Shown here piece after piece: positions 11,755-24,759 of a stretch of 64,000 nucleotides of DNA. The translations under genes were made by a program, and so were the position numbers. Location: assembly GCA_023630585.1 (NCBI GenBank), contig CM042539.1:10991755-11055754 (forward strand), written 5' to 3'. A model generated the notes under the pieces. The model searched no databases and was not told where the DNA came from. It saw only the letters and a program-made list of their open reading frames with translations. The stretch comes from Cranoglanis bouderius (lineage: Eukaryota > Chordata > Actinopteri > Siluriformes > Cranoglanididae). Every line of letters begins with the position of its first letter. Within the stretch, counting starts at the first letter, position 1.

Positions 11755-12485
11755 TACTCTTACACACGCTACACTCAAATTTATACTTACTACACACTAT
11801 GCTTACACACATACTGTATATTTGTTCACTTGCACACTATACTTACTCTGTACATTTTTAAACTGTACACTTACACGCTACAGTCAGTCACAGTTGCCTT
11901 GCTGGGATTTGAACTCATGACCTTCTGAATAGTAGCCCAAAGCCTACACTACACTTTTGTTCACTTGCTCACTATACATACCCACTACCTTTACATTTTA
12001 CACTTACACGCTACACTGATCAGCCATAACATTAAAACCATCTGCCTAATCTTGTGTAGAACTATCTTGGGCGCCCATGACCCTGTCACTGGTTCGCCGG
12101 TTGTCCTTCCTTGGACCACTTTTGGTAGGTACTAACCACTGCATACTGGGAACACCCCGCAAGACCTGCTGTTTTGGAGATGCTCTGACCCAGTCGTCTA
12201 ACCATCACAATTTGGCCCTTGTAATAGTCACTCAGATCCTTGTGTTTGCCCATTTTTCCTGCTTCCAACACATCACTTTCGACAACTGACTGTTCACTAT
12301 GCTGCCTAAAATATCCCACCCCTTGATAGGTGCCATTGTAACGAGATAAGCAATGTTCACCTGTCAGTGATTTTAATGTTATGATTAATATCAGTGTATA
12401 TGCTCACTTGTACACTATACTCACCCACTATATTTACATTTTACACTTACAGACTATACATACTACACTTAAACACTACATGGAC
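11755..12485 (+). repeat. Continuation of TACACACTAC array, interrupted by a Tc1 MITE
   Basis: Repeat pieces at about 11,755-12,011 and 12,399-12,485 have the same ACACTATACTTACAC-like units as 9.3-10.6 kb. The Tc1 derivative at 12,012-12,398 lies exactly between them, at a TA. Confidence 0.75.
12012..12398 (-). mobile_element. Tc1-derived MITE (CTGATCAGCCATAACATT family) with transposase N-terminus
   Basis: Left terminus TACACTGATCAGCCATAACA and right terminus ending AATATCAGTGTA are inverted. On the minus strand, 12,086-12,319 still encodes an intact HTH segment: KHKDLSDYYKGQIVMVRRLG then SISKTAGLAGCSQYAVVSTY, then QKWSKEG. Everything after the first DNA-binding domain is deleted. Confidence 0.85.
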
Positions 12486-14033
12486 AAAATACCACTTTCA
12501 GGGGTGTTCAGATTGGGAGGAAGCTGCTTAAATAGGCACCATTTTGGGCAAAGATGGGCAGGTCTCGTTCATAAGACAACATCACAGTGCTAATGTAAAA
12601 TGTTCCTGTTCACTGGAGAAACGTAAAGTTCAGTGTCATTCCACTTTTAGAACAGGGAAAAATCCTATTGTTCATAATGGACACTTTGCCATTTGTTCCC
12701 TGAGTGCCTTTTCTGCACTTTGCTTTTTTTATTTTTTATTTATTTATTTATTTTTTTAAAGACCTCTTTCAGACGAGAAGTTCAGAAAACCCTGTAGAAA
12801 AAAAACATAGCATGCCCTGAAATCTGCGCTCGGATGATGACATTAGTAGAGATCGAGGAATAAAGCGCAGTAACATGATCTCTAAATTGCTTCCATCATT
12901 CTGTAAGTGTTTTCACTCGGCTAAGTGGAGAGCAGCACTGCACAAACCACTCTCACGCCCTGATTCTGCCGAGTGACAGGTGTCCCTGGTTAACCAGAGC
13001 GAGGCTTAGGCTAAATGTAATCAGTCAATTGCAATCTTGATCATATGATATCGCCATAGCAGTTTAGCTAGTTTGTGGGAAACTTGACTCCTGTTATAAT
13101 TACATACTTTTAATAGTTAGCTAGCTTGGTAGCAAACATGGGTAGCTACAAAATAACAGATACTGTACCTACAGGTAATATCAACATTAGCTAGGCTAAA
13201 TAGCTAAATACCTAGCTAACATTAGTGTAGTTAGGTAGCTAAACTATTAAAATTGTGTAAGTACAACCAGTATTTTATGCTAAGCACACGTTAATGGACA
13301 ATGGACCATTTCTAATATTCAACATGAGCACACATTTAGCTGTATTTGTCAATGTTAAAATATATAAATACTCTAAAAATCCACCACCAATCCAGAAGCC
13401 ACACCGAATCTACATTGCAGTCCAGTTCAGATTAGCTCGCTCTCACTCTCCTGCTTTTCTGCATCACCTGAAATGGCTGGGGTCAAACCACAAGTTTCTG
13501 ACCACAAGTTTGTCTGCTGATTTGGATTGTTAATAAATGGCTCGTGCTTACATCCATCTGTCTCTCCTCCCTTGTGACACTTGATGTGTAATTATTAAGT
13601 GTTATTAAGTGAAAAGATTTTCCTAATGTGTGAGTGGCCAAAGCTAAACAATCAGCGATGACATCACTGAACTACTGGTTTAACCATGATGGACATAATC
13701 TTATCTCTTGCTAGCTTTGGTGAGAGTTCCAGATTTGCTGGAAGTGACTAGCTAGTGTAATAGTGTAATAGGTATGATCCACACACATTCTCAAACACTA
13801 TCTATATATGATAAAATTAGCTAGTCTTCTTGAGCAAATTAAAATACTTTTGAATGTTATTAACAGGCGACTCAACAGCAACATGTGCTGGTGTTCACTC
13901 AGTGATATGAGCTAGTTAGGTTTGGAATGAAGATAGATAGATAGAGCTACATGATCATATACTCATTTGCTTCTCTAACTCTGTAGAGTACTAAGTATCC
14001 TGCTGTATAGTATTACATTATGTTAGCTATTAT
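12486..14033. other. Non-coding stretch, nothing recognised
   Basis: TAGCTAGC-like short words are frequent at 13.0-13.3 kb, but no tandem period or gene is evident. An A/T-rich run (TTTATTTATTTA) lies at about 12,740. Confidence 0.45.
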
Positions 14034-14358
14034 CCATCCAACCTCCATACCGCTTATCCTACAAAGGGTCAGGGGAAGCCTGGAGCCTATCCAGACAGGG
14101 GACACCCTGGACGGGGTGCCAACCCATCACAGGGCACAATCGCACACACATTCACACACTACGGACAATTTGGGAATGCCAATCAGTTTACAGCACATGT
14201 TTTTAGACTGGGGGAGGAAACCAGAGTACCTGAAGGAAACCCTTCAGGGCACGGGGAGATCATGCAAACTTCGTACACACAGGGCGGAGGCAGGAGTTGA
14301 ACCCCCAACCCCGGAGGTGCGTGGCAAATGTGCTAACCCTAAAACCACCGTGCCCCCA
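14034..14358 (-). mobile_element. tRNA-derived SINE-like element
   Basis: Read on the minus strand it has GGGGGCACGGTGGTTTTAGG, then GGGGTTGGGGGTTCAACTCC (B-box-like), then the body with TTTGCATGATCTCCCCGTG and GTCTAAAAACATG, and a tail with GGATAAGCGGTATGG. Copies at 19,147 and 58,670 share the head and body. Confidence 0.75.
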
Positions 14359-14723
14359 TGTTAGCTTTTTTTTTTTTTTAGCCAAATCAGTCAGTGAAGC
14401 TTCTTGAGTTGCACTGTCACTCAGTGCTATTGGTTGTCACCACATGATTTCACTTCTGATTTGCAAATTTAAACTCGACCCAGCTTAATCATTAGTGGGA
14501 CCCTGCCCATTTTGCCTCATCGACTGTCATTGCGAATCACTTTACAACTCTTACTGAAAATGAAAGATTTCTGGCTGCTGTGTCGCATCAGGGTGCTGAC
14601 TGTATGAATTCAGAAACAAAAAAGGGGGTAAGGGAGAATCTTTTACAGTATCTCTTGTTAAATCCAGGAAGACAGAATTCATAGCACCCAACTTTAGAGT
14701 ATAGCTGATTTCACTCAAAGGCC

Positions 14724-14726
<3 letters not shown>

Positions 14727-14774
<48 letters not shown>

Positions 14775-14798
14775 TGTGTGTCTGTGTGTGTGCGTGTG
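14727..14798 (+). repeat. (GT)n microsatellite, slightly interrupted
   Basis: TG repeats with ATG, CTG and CG interruptions near the right end. Confidence 0.95.
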
Positions 14799-15189
14799 TA
14801 TTCGCATACTGAGCAGCACAGCAATCCAAATATGGCCATTCTCTTGCTCGCTCCATTTAACCAAACCGGGCTGTCGCATTTTCATATAAACATGTGAAAA
14901 GCACTTTGTTTATGAAGCTCAAATGGAAACACACTCCAGTGTATTATTCATCATATTCACCATGTTTATACTCGTAAACCTGCTTCCCGGCACTTCACTG
15001 GAACTGAGAACAGATTGTTGAAAACTGAGTGGAAACATCTACATGAAAGATTAAACCCATTGCCCTTGTTGTTTTTGGACACATTTCTGTGGGTGTGTCC
15101 AGACCATCTCGCTTCAGGTGTTGTCAGTCATCCAGCCAAGTGCTCCAGCCAATCCACCTTTTGCTCCTTCAGCTTATGGAACAGGAAAC

Positions 15190-15190
<1 letters not shown>

Positions 15191-15248
<58 letters not shown>
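15191..15248 (+). repeat. (CT)n microsatellite
   Basis: About 29 uninterrupted CT units. ORFs encoding poly(SL) across it are artefacts. Confidence 0.95.
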
Positions 15249-15251
<3 letters not shown>

Positions 15252-16689
15252 TTACAGCTGTGCAAGACTAACACTCTTTCCATCAATCACTATGAGTCCT
15301 GTTTAACCCGTTTTACTGTCAGTCCCATTCCCTCCATTATTTCCTCTCCCAGCTGTACACACACACCTGCAATTAGGAGGAACCCCTGAGCTCGGATTGT
15401 TGACATTAATCACCATTCACATAAAGAGACAATTGAGGATTTTATTGCTTTCTAATGAGGTTAATGTTAGGTTAATGTTAATCTACAATACCAGGGCTGA
15501 GTAATTGATGTCTACATGCGTTTCTCCTTTTTCAGTATAAAGTGGGCGGGGCTAAACTTGTGTAAGCACAATACTGATGTCTGTATACTTCCCACACTGT
15601 TTTATCTAAACTATGGTCTTTTCGAGTCTGAGCAACTTAGACACTATCTTTACCATTTGGACAGGATACTATTTCCAGACATATGTCTGTTAAGTAATGT
15701 TGCTGGAGGACGTCTTTAGTAATCATAATTGATTCACACGGGATAAGCGATCTCTTTATAAATCACAGAGATGGGAGTGTCTTTATGATGTACGCATGGT
15801 TGTCACACCGTTCGATTTGTACTACTCCAAACTAATTGCTTTGACCTTCATTGTAAGTTCTTGTTGTAGGGCTTGTTGCCTTGCAATCATTAGTAGGTCA
15901 TATGACCATAGCATGGATGTAGGCTCTACCTGTACTAGGAGCTCCATAACTTACCTAAAGCTCCCAGAAGTCCTTTTAATCGTCCTCCATGTTGTATCGT
16001 TCTATGTTTTAAACTTAATTAAAAAAAGAGCACTTCCTGGAGTGCCTTTATACTGAACAAAAAGTATAAAACATCTTTTCCCACAGGAAATAAGGAATCT
16101 TTACCAGCATGTCAATTTGAACGTAGTATATACATTACCTGCAGTTAATTCTACTGGTCATTTCATGGTAAAATATGGCGTATTCTTTCCAGGTGTGTGT
16201 ATGCACAGTCTGTAAAAGAAATACTGGCACATCCAGAGATACTCTAGTAATAATTACATTACCCCAAGTCCCTATGTAAAACAAATCCAGTCTGAATAGG
16301 GTCTTATTGTGGTAACTCTGTTTGATTGGTTGATTGGGTTGACTGGTGCACCTAGCAGTGGTGGCTCATGGCAGCACCATATACAGTGTATCAGCCATCC
16401 AACAAATGTTAATTTTCATAAAGTCCTTATTGACAAGTCCATACATTTTAAATCCATTGAAATACTAATGACCTCTTATGAGTGACCAATGATTTAATAA
16501 ATGTTGGTATTTGACAGATATATGCATTTCTAGATGTTGAGCAATCGTCCACTTAGCTTGCATAGTTGTTATTGCACCTAGTGATAAAAAATGGGAACTG
16601 CAACAGGTGCTAATAGAATCACAATGCCCCATGCTTGGGGGAGGAGCAATGGAAACAATTTTTAATAACTAAAAAAATTATATATATAG
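15249..16689. other. Non-coding stretch, nothing recognised
   Basis: No repeat family or gene motif seen. Short ORFs (for example 15,796-16,056) have no recognisable domains. Confidence 0.45.
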
Positions 16690-16896
16690 TCTAGCCATCA
16701 CAATTTGGTCGTCGTCAAAGTGTCTCAGATCCTTACGCTTGGCCATTTTTCCTGCGTCCAACACATCAACTTCGAGAACTGACTGTTCACTTGCTGCCTA
16801 ATATATCCCACCCCTGGACAGGTGCCATTGTTACAAGATAATCAATGTTATTCACTACACCTGTCAGTGGTTTTAATGTTATGGCTGATCGGTGTA
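16690..16896 (-). mobile_element. Tc1-like element terminus (same family as 12,012-12,398)
   Basis: Only the end with the start of the transposase remains: on the minus strand it runs from TACACCGATCAGCCATAACA through the leader to a GTGATGGCTAG fragment of the first HTH, where it is truncated next to a TATATATA run. Confidence 0.8.
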
Positions 16897-17084
16897 TATA
16901 CAGTATATTGCAAAGACTGGGAGAGGGGAAAGGGGAATTGTAGCCCTGATTTCTTTGGGCTAGTTTCACACTTTTGTGTGGTTTTTGAGATGCAGTTGGG
17001 CTGAAAATTTTACTGAAACCTGGTTAATGGTATTACCTTATACATAGTTGAATGTAAGTCTAAACGCACTCAAATCGAGCTGCT

Positions 17085-17560
17085 AGACTGTATGCTGGAT
17101 GTCTGTATGTTGTCGACTCTCAACTGCCTATTACAGCAGTCCGTACAGGATTTCGCAGAGTTTTTTGTGATTGTTGTGGCCAAAAATACTTGATTTTGCT
17201 GTGGCTTTTTCAAAATGTGTGATGCAACTTTTTTTGTGCAGATTTTTTGTGCTCTTATTTTTTTGCGAAAAACTACTTGAATTGGCAAAATTGCAATTGC
17301 ACGAAATTGTTTTGCACTCTCTTTCACAGTGATGTTGGATGGTAAATGAGACCTTTTAGCTGTACTCATGTTTGACATGTGAATCGAAGAGGGCTTTGGC
17401 TGTTGCGCGTTGTGATGACGTCACATGACACGTCTTGGACCAAATCTGCGGAAAATCTGTGGTCATTTTGAAAAATTGCAAGCTCCTCCGAATGTTGTGG
17501 AGTTTGCTTGATTTTGTGTTAATTTCTGCCATCGCAAAGGGTTCACTCTACAGGGTACAG
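17085..17560 (+). repeat. Dispersed repeat of the CAGTCCGTACAGGATTT family, copy 1
   Basis: Contains CAGTCCGTACAGGATTTCGC, then TTGTGATTGTTGTGGCCAAA, then AAAACTACTTGAATTGG, GGTAAATGAGACCTTTTAG and TTTGCGGAAAATCTGTGG-like sequence. A second full copy lies at 55,808-56,160, a short piece at 21,558-21,600, and the core motif forms the palindrome at 56,171-56,344. Non-coding. Confidence 0.75.
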
Positions 17561-17809
17561 GGTTACTCTACAAATATTCACTGGATAGTAGCCTATAGCA
17601 TAAGTCACATGTGATAGCCTCTTGACTTAATTTAGTTTGAGGCTATGTTATTAATATCACTCTACTCCACCATCTGTCATTTGTCGCTGCTGACACCTAC
17701 AATTGAACAAATACACAAAGCTGGTATTGGAGCAACATTTTATCAGATTTAGATTTCTGTTATCCTGTAGGGAGTCAGTACAAATCAATACAACGTTCTT
17801 CTGACTGAT

Positions 17810-18075
17810 CGTGTTTATCCTCATGATCTTGAGTTTATGAGTTTATGATCATGAGGGCTCACTGAATGTTATGACAAGGATGAAAATGAAAAAATGAAAA
17901 TTTCATACCAACTGAACACTTATGGGAGATTTTGGAGCGACATGTTAGCGCATGTTAGCGCTTCATCATCAAAACACCAACTGAAGGAAGATCTTTTTTG
18001 GGAAGAACGGTGTTCATCGCTCCAGTTCACTTCCAAGGACCGTTAGAATCTGTGCTGAGGTGGACTGAAGCTGTT
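17810..18075 (+). pseudogene. Tc1-type transposase C-terminal relic
   Basis: Diverged copy of 3,935-4,150 sharing GAACACTTATGGGAGATTTT, then GGAGCGACATGTTAGC, then GAACGGTGTTCATC. The frame is broken and the WPxQSPDLNP part is partly lost. Confidence 0.6.
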
Positions 18076-18457
18076 CTGGTGGCTTACTAACACACTGCTT
18101 ATTTCCTTTAATTCATTGCCTGTAGCATAGCTTAAGTTTAAATTAGCTTAAGTTTTTTTTTGTTTTTTTTAAACAAAGTGTCTTACATAGGCTTTAATTA
18201 TTTCGTTTAAACTACACCATTTAGTTGCAGTCAGCTTGCTAGTTCTGATTCATTACAGAGAGTTAGTGTGCCAGCTCCAGCATACTGAGAAAAAACAATT
18301 AGTGTTAGCCTAAATTAAGTATTAGTGTTAGCTGAGCTAATGGTGTGTTCTCTTTCCAGTAAGTGACTTTCTAGCCTTCTCCCTCTGAAGTTCCTTTCAT
18401 GTTCTGTCAATGGGCAGCTTTGAAGTCAAGTGTGTTGATGAGGCTCTTTTAAAATTC

Positions 18458-18497
<40 letters not shown>
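18458..18497 (+). repeat. (CA)n microsatellite
   Basis: About 19 CA units. Confidence 0.95.
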
Positions 18498-18498
<1 letters not shown>

Positions 18499-18561
18499 GA
18501 GTCTGATTCATCAGGTTTTTTTTTTTTGCACTGTGCTACTCTCATTAGCATTATTCTACTT

Positions 18562-18673
<112 letters not shown>

Positions 18674-18904
18674 TATCATTAGAGTGCAATTAGCATTAAG
18701 GATGCAAGTCTTAGCACAAATATTAGCAACACACAAATATTAGCATCGCTGTGAAATTTGAATTTAAATGTAAAGCAAAGCAGAATTCAAGAATAACTCT
18801 AGTTGCAGCCACCTAATCAGCAAGGCGCAATTTACAGCATGCTAATTGGTGACTACTACCTTCTAGCCATTGCTAGCCATGTTAGCACAAGCTATTCCTC
18901 GTTA

Positions 18905-18940
<36 letters not shown>

Positions 18941-18968
18941 TGAGTGTGTGTGAGTGTGTGTGTGTGTG
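18905..18968 (+). repeat. (AG)n followed by (TG)n microsatellite
   Basis: AG repeats to about 18,938, followed by GTGTGAGTGTGTGTG-type repeats. Confidence 0.9.
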
Positions 18969-19146
18969 GACTTATACACCTTGTCCATACTAAGTGAGGA
19001 CACCTCAGGATAATGGTAATAGGATTGAACTTCTATCTTTAGTAAGGACATAAAAAGGTTGTAAGCAGTTAGTCACTCTTTCCTGGTGACAGAAAATAGG
19101 AAAATAATCTCTTACCCCTTCATCACGTCAATATTACTGTTATTAT

Positions 19147-19432
19147 CAATCCATCCATCCATTTTCTGTACCGCTTATTCTACACAGGGTCGTGGGAAGC
19201 CTGGAGCGTGCAGGGAAACACATTCACACACTACGTACAATTTGGAAACACTAATCAGCCTACAACGCATGTCTTTGGACTGGGGGAGGAAAATGGAGTT
19301 CCCGGTGGAAACCCCCCGAAGCATGGGGAGAACATGCAAACTCCGCGCACACAGGGTGGAGGCGGGATTCAAACCCCCAACCCTGGAGGTGCAAAGCGCA
19401 CGTGCGAACCACTAAGCCTCTGTGCCCCCCCC
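19147..19432 (-). mobile_element. tRNA-derived SINE-like element
   Basis: On the minus strand the head reads AGGCTTAGTGG (A-box-like) then GGTTTGAATCC (B-box-like), then GAGTTTGCATGTTCTCCCC, AGTCCAAAGACATG, and a tail AATAAGCGGTACAGAAAATG with GGATGGATGGATTG. This is the best-preserved promoter of the copies here. Confidence 0.8.
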
Positions 19433-19899
19433 TTATGCTTCCTCTTCTTCTTCTTATTATTATTATTAATAGTAGTAGTAGTAGTATATGATAATAATGG
19501 GTGTTACAACAGCTGACCAATCAGCAGCTTTGTTCAAACTCACTCAGTAAAACTGCAAACTCATTAGAATCTTAATACACGCTCATTATAAAGGTTTTTA
19601 AACTCTTCCACACGAATCGTCCAAAGCTCATTCTGTGTTGATGGACATTTGGAGAAATTAAATTAAACCATGTGTAAAATGAGGATGCAGCAGCTTCCCT
19701 AACAGCATCGTCACATCAGGAGTCGAGCGAGATAAATACAAGTACACGTTCATGTTACAGAAAAAAAATTCAGGGTCTAGTTTTCCAAAAGTTAAGACTG
19801 TCCTAACTGTTAGAGAGTATTAAATGTCTTCACTGTTTAACAATTATCTTTGTTAATTATCACCCAAAGAGGTGATGTTGGTGGATGTCTCATTCCCTC

Positions 19900-20150
19900 C
19901 ATCAAATGAATCCTAAACATCCAATTAATTAATTGAATCATCATATATATGAAATGAATCAAATTAAATCTTCACATCACAAGAATCAAATGAATCCTAC
20001 ACATCAAATTAATCCTACAGATGAAATGAATCAAATGAATCCAACCCATCAAAAGAATCAAATGAGTTCTACACATCAAATTAATCAAATGAAACCTACA
20101 CATCCAATTAATTAACTGAATCATACACATGACATGAATCAGATGAAGTT
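19900..20150 (+). repeat. Minisatellite, ATCAAATGAATCCTACACATC type
   Basis: Tandem degenerate units of about 26-28 bp built from AATCAAATGAAT, CCTACACATC and AAATTAATC. The open frame at 19,933-20,115 (NQMNPTH repeats) is its translation. Confidence 0.85.
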
Positions 20151-20155
20151 AATAA

Positions 20156-20340
20156 AAATGTCTAGAAATAGGTTTAATGACCTTATATTTTGTTTATGGT
20201 AATTTAATAATAGGAAATACAAGATACAGTTGACTATATTCAATATATTTTCAATTGATACTTATGAAAAGATGTCTTTTTTTTCTTTCTGCAGTGTGGT
20301 AAAACGTACAAGTTACCATAACTTAATATGACAAAAACAT
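20156..20340 (+). repeat. One arm of the palindromic element seen at 37,119-37,486
   Basis: Shares AATAGGTTTAATGACCTTAT, then ATATTCAATATA, then AAGATGTCTTTTTT and CTGCAGTGTG with the right arm of the 37-kb element. Only one arm is present here. Confidence 0.55.
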
Positions 20341-21005
20341 GCCGATTGTCGTGTTACCGTGAAACTGTTCTATAAAATTAAGCAGCACCTTCTGACCAAT
20401 CAGATGTGAGAATTGAACAGCACTGTGGTATAAAATAATCTAATAAATATCAAGCCTGATTGCAGTGGTGCATGTTTCAGAGACCTGTTGCTACCGAGCT
20501 GAATTCAGCTTTCTGGTTCAGTTCTCTGCATTGGTGTTACACCGTGTGGTACTCTAAGATGTATTTCTGTTAAATTCATAATCAGGAAGCAGACAGAGCG
20601 GACAGGTACGGTAAATTATTGTGTCATCGTCTGAATATCATGCTGACGGCATCAAAGGCTTCAGCCTTCACACATATATCATACTTCACTCCTGTTACAA
20701 AGGATTCTGCGTTTTAAACTTGGCATTTATAGGAGATATAAAAAAGGATACATGATTAGTATGATGAGAAAGATCAAGCGAGGGAGAGAGTGCGCTCTAG
20801 TGACAAAATGTAAAACATACAATTGGGATACATACATACATACATAACCAATAATCCAGTATTTATCCATTTTTTTCATTTGTTTTTCTTCCTGCATGAA
20901 ACAAGTGGACAGTCTTATACCAAACACAGCAGCCTGCAGTCTTCCACTGTACACTACCTACCTTTCTTCAGTTTTTACTGCGACAGTGCTTGGTTTTCAA
21001 AGGTG

Positions 21006-21007
<2 letters not shown>
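20341..21007. other. Non-coding stretch, nothing recognised
   Basis: A short (CATA)n lies at about 20,829-20,846. No gene seen. Confidence 0.45.

Positions 21008-21046
<39 letters not shown>
21008..21046 (+). repeat. (AG)n microsatellite
   Basis: About 18 AG units. Confidence 0.95.
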
Positions 21047-21047
<1 letters not shown>

Positions 21048-21159
21048 GACTGAAGCTGGATGAGTAGGTGTCAGTTTTTTATTATTTAAGATTTCTTATC
21101 CCACACAGAAGGAGATGGTGATTGTAAATGATGTGTCACATTTTTAATATACATAGCCA

Positions 21160-21340
21160 GGGATGGAAGAAGCACTGAGAATATAATAATGTGGAAGTGG
21201 AAGTATAGATAATGTTCAGGTGGAAGTATCTGGCCAAAAATATGCTCAAGTGAAAGTCAAAAAGCTGCTGCGTACTTTAAACGTACTTAAGTAACAAGTA
21301 AAAAGTAAACGTTTTTAATGTTTTGTCACAAGTATGCGGG
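21160..21340 (+). mobile_element. hAT-like terminus fragment (CAGGGATGGAAGAAGCACT)
   Basis: Begins CAGGGATGGAAGAAGCACTG, then TACTTAAGTAACAAGTAAAA, a pattern of fish hAT-type non-autonomous elements. I could not locate a matching right terminus. Confidence 0.4.
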
Positions 21341-21609
21341 TTTTAGGTTTTAGCTTACTGTTAACAGACTACAATGTGTGGCAGAAGAATTGTTTGTTGA
21401 GAATATTAAATTACATTATGTAATAAATTAAATAAGCAATATAACTGTCAAACATTAGGACATTCTATGGACGAAAGAATGGTTTAAATGTAAACGTTTA
21501 ACTGGTTTTAAACTTTGTGCATTAATACAGAATTCAGTTATTCTGATGCGGTCAATCAGTCCGTACAGGATTTCGTGGAGTCTTTTTGTGATTGTTTATA
21601 ATTGCACAT

Positions 21610-22221
21610 TAACCCTTTCTCACTGTACACTGGCGTACCATGGAAATCGACTCATTGGACATTTTCAATCAGTATAAACAAATGAACTATTTTATCGCTG
21701 CAAGTCTGTTATAAGGTTAGTCAGGACACTGTTGGGTTTCTGTGTGTAGAGTATTGTGACTCTGTGTGCAGCTGCTGGTGGGGCGATGGGAAAGGGGAGG
21801 AGTGTGAGCCCCCTGCTGGCCAAAAAAAACACACCACTCCACAACACTGGTACAGAGATAAAACAGACAGCAAAACAACTAAAGCTTTTTTGATGTAACA
21901 CCGTATACAACTACCACAATAAAATGATAACATTTAAACCTAGTAGACTAGGTTAAAAATAAATACTTATGAAAAAAAACTGCAAATTCTTTTTTTTGAC
22001 CTCTGGTAAAACGTTACGCTATGCTGTTCATTTTGATGACGTGGAATTTATTTATCAGAAATAACCGATAAAGTATTGCCCCTTTAGTCCTGATGTATTT
22101 GGTGTTCAGGGTCTGTGTACTGTTTATATATTAATAGCTGTAATACTGTATGCATTGTTAGCTCTGATATGTGTTTTGAAATTCTTGGCAATTCTTGAGT
22201 GGATGCTCTGTTTCAAAGTTG

Positions 22222-22223
<2 letters not shown>
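21610..22223. other. Non-coding stretch, nothing recognised
   Basis: No recognised repeat or gene. ORFs on the minus strand at 21,692-21,933 overlap in two frames without motifs. Confidence 0.4.

Positions 22224-22292
<69 letters not shown>
22224..22292 (+). repeat. (AC)n microsatellite
   Basis: About 34 uninterrupted AC units. Confidence 0.95.
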
Positions 22293-22293
<1 letters not shown>

Positions 22294-22665
22294 GGACAAG
22301 AGAAATGGCCTGATCCACACCACCCGCTGTCTGTCAACCTTGAGCGAGTATTGATTGTGTATAAATTAGAGTGAGAAATGAACTCTAATTGATACTGATC
22401 AGTCATGCACTTGCACTCGACTGATATAGCATCATCACCTGTGCCAAAGATAATGAGATTTTTTTTTAGCTGATGTCTCAAGTATTTTTTATTTTATTTT
22501 ATACTTTTGCTAATATCTCTTTGTCTGCCTAGTATGGCAGACCTATCATATAACAAATGAGCAAAACATAAAGCAGCATTACTGCAACTAGCTAAAACAA
22601 ACTAGTATTACAGTAAACATGCTCGCCACAAACTAGCATTTAAGAAAACAGACAGTTAGGAACTA

Positions 22666-23354
22666 GGGTTGCACGGTGTACCGGTACTACAGTAGCATTG
22701 CAATATTAAGCTTCAAAATACTGCTGATGCCACTGTATTTTTTTAAACGGTAATATCGTCAATACGGTAGTACCATAAGTAATGCTGTATGTGCGGCAGT
22801 TAATACTATTTTCGCTAAGATGACACATCCCACTGCTTTTGCAGAATACACAAAGGTTACTGACACTTCATTTAACCTAAATTCTTTACCTTAATCTTTA
22901 AAGATTTCCTGTTTGCTAGTAAACGAGCTAATGTTATGCTAACTGCTGTGTGTAAATACTAAAATTAGCCGTGTTTGTAGTTAACGTTCCCAATTGTATT
23001 ATTTTATTTGTTTCCAAATTCAGTTATTTATTCATGCTTAGTACTTTTAGGACTTAAAATTTCCATTTGAATTATTTCATTGCTCTAGGGAACAATGATG
23101 AAATATGTGGCACGTTGAATTGGGTGCTTGCCAATTGTTTCATTGAGTTTCCCAATAGCTAGTTATTCATTCTCATTAATAAAGTATGCAGAGGAAAATT
23201 CAGTTTGTCTGTTTTCATTTATAGCTATGTATTTCTGTAAATTTGATTCATTTTGTAGATTTTAATTATTAATTAACACAATATTTCATGGTATCATGAT
23301 ACTTCAGCTGGTATAGTATCGCAAGATATGTTTATGGTATCGTGACAACCTTAC
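22666..23354. mobile_element. hAT-like MITE with direct repeats TAGGAACTA
   Basis: Left end begins GGGTTGCACGGTGTACCGGT and the right end carries GGTATCGTGACAACC, an imperfect inverted pair. The 9 bases TAGGAACTA occur on both sides (22,657-22,665 and 23,355-23,363), of which 8 bp would be the hAT-sized target duplication. The interior is AT-rich with no transposase. Confidence 0.75.
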
Positions 23355-23559
23355 TAGGAACTACTATTGTAATAACTGGGCTAACACACCAACTAACATT
23401 ATAATGAAGAATATCAGTACAGTCTACAAACTAGCATCGCACACTACCAATACAGCAAACTGGCTTAGCAGCACGTATCCTACTAGTCACCTAATGTTAG
23501 CGAGCTAGGTAGCTAACATATAGCGCAAAGAACAAAACTATACCGTATAACAACTGGTC

Positions 23560-24255
23560 GTTTCAAATGTTTTACTATGTGTGAAGACTCTGTGTCTTCT
23601 GTTTATTTGGTATTCCAGCCTGTCAGAAAAAAGTTTGCTATGAACTGGACAGTGTTAGCATGCTAACTAAAATCTACCAGGGGATAAAAAGACAAATAAG
23701 GGGAGATAGGGTTGACTTTACTCACTTTCATCCAAAATAACTACAAAAAAAAAAAAAATACAGAGAAACTCACCGCCACTTCATATTAGTAGCAAACTAC
23801 CCATTATCACAACTGCTTAAAGATACAAACCCCACAATAAGAATAATTCAGCTGAATATCATCTATAATTCACAAGTATTCCACCAAATAAGAGAACAAA
23901 TAAACGCCTTACCTGTTCTGTAAGAAAAATAGTGTGACATCGAAGCCTTTTACTACCCCGATCCTGTTTGCAATGTTTACACTCTCTCTCTCCTCATTGG
24001 CTGCACCTCCTGTCAGTCACCATGCAGTCTGACTTCTTTCATGCGTGAAGTTGGGCTATGATGACGTTTGACATATATGACCTGGCGTATGATGTATGAA
24101 TACAAATTTCCCACCAATTCTAACCTGATATCCATAACACAACGCTGTTACAGGATGGAATCATATGATATAGTATTTTTCTCCTATGATTCAATAACCG
24201 TGTATCTTCATTTCTAACAGAATATTCTACACACTGTAGCTTTAATTTAAAAAAA
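23560..24255 (+). repeat. Dispersed repeat, copy 2
   Basis: Partner of 7,700-8,405 (see that entry). It ends with CACACTGTAGCTTTAATTT followed by poly-A with CAACAACAACA. Non-coding. Confidence 0.65.
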
Positions 24256-24759
24256 AAAACAACAACAACAAAAAAACTTTCTCAGATCCTATAGTGTTTT
24301 TCATCATGACCTTTCTCTTCTCTTGGATTTGGCCTTCAAAGCAAATAGCTAACCACTGATCCATAAAACATCGAACCCAGAAAGACCAACACATCTGAGT
24401 GGCCAAGTCTCATACCGGTCTTATCTTATAAATATTGTAGTGCTGCACTGAGTGTAAAAGCCAGCATGCAGCGGACACCTTTCTGAAGACTTTGACGTGT
24501 GTGAGATGTGTGACACACGGCAGTTACTGTGTGCTTCGATTTTAATATGCACTTTAATCCAGATTAGATGACAATTAGATTCAAATGGCTTCCCCGAACA
24601 ACATGGCACAATTATGGAGAAAATGGATGTTGTGTTAGGGAAATAGCTAACTCTAGACGTGACATGCATATGGCGAATGAGTGAAGTTTATGTACAAACA
24701 TGCTGCGCAGCCAATTGTGAGTGGTAGTTAGAAACAAGGTGTGCCCAAACCGATTCATT

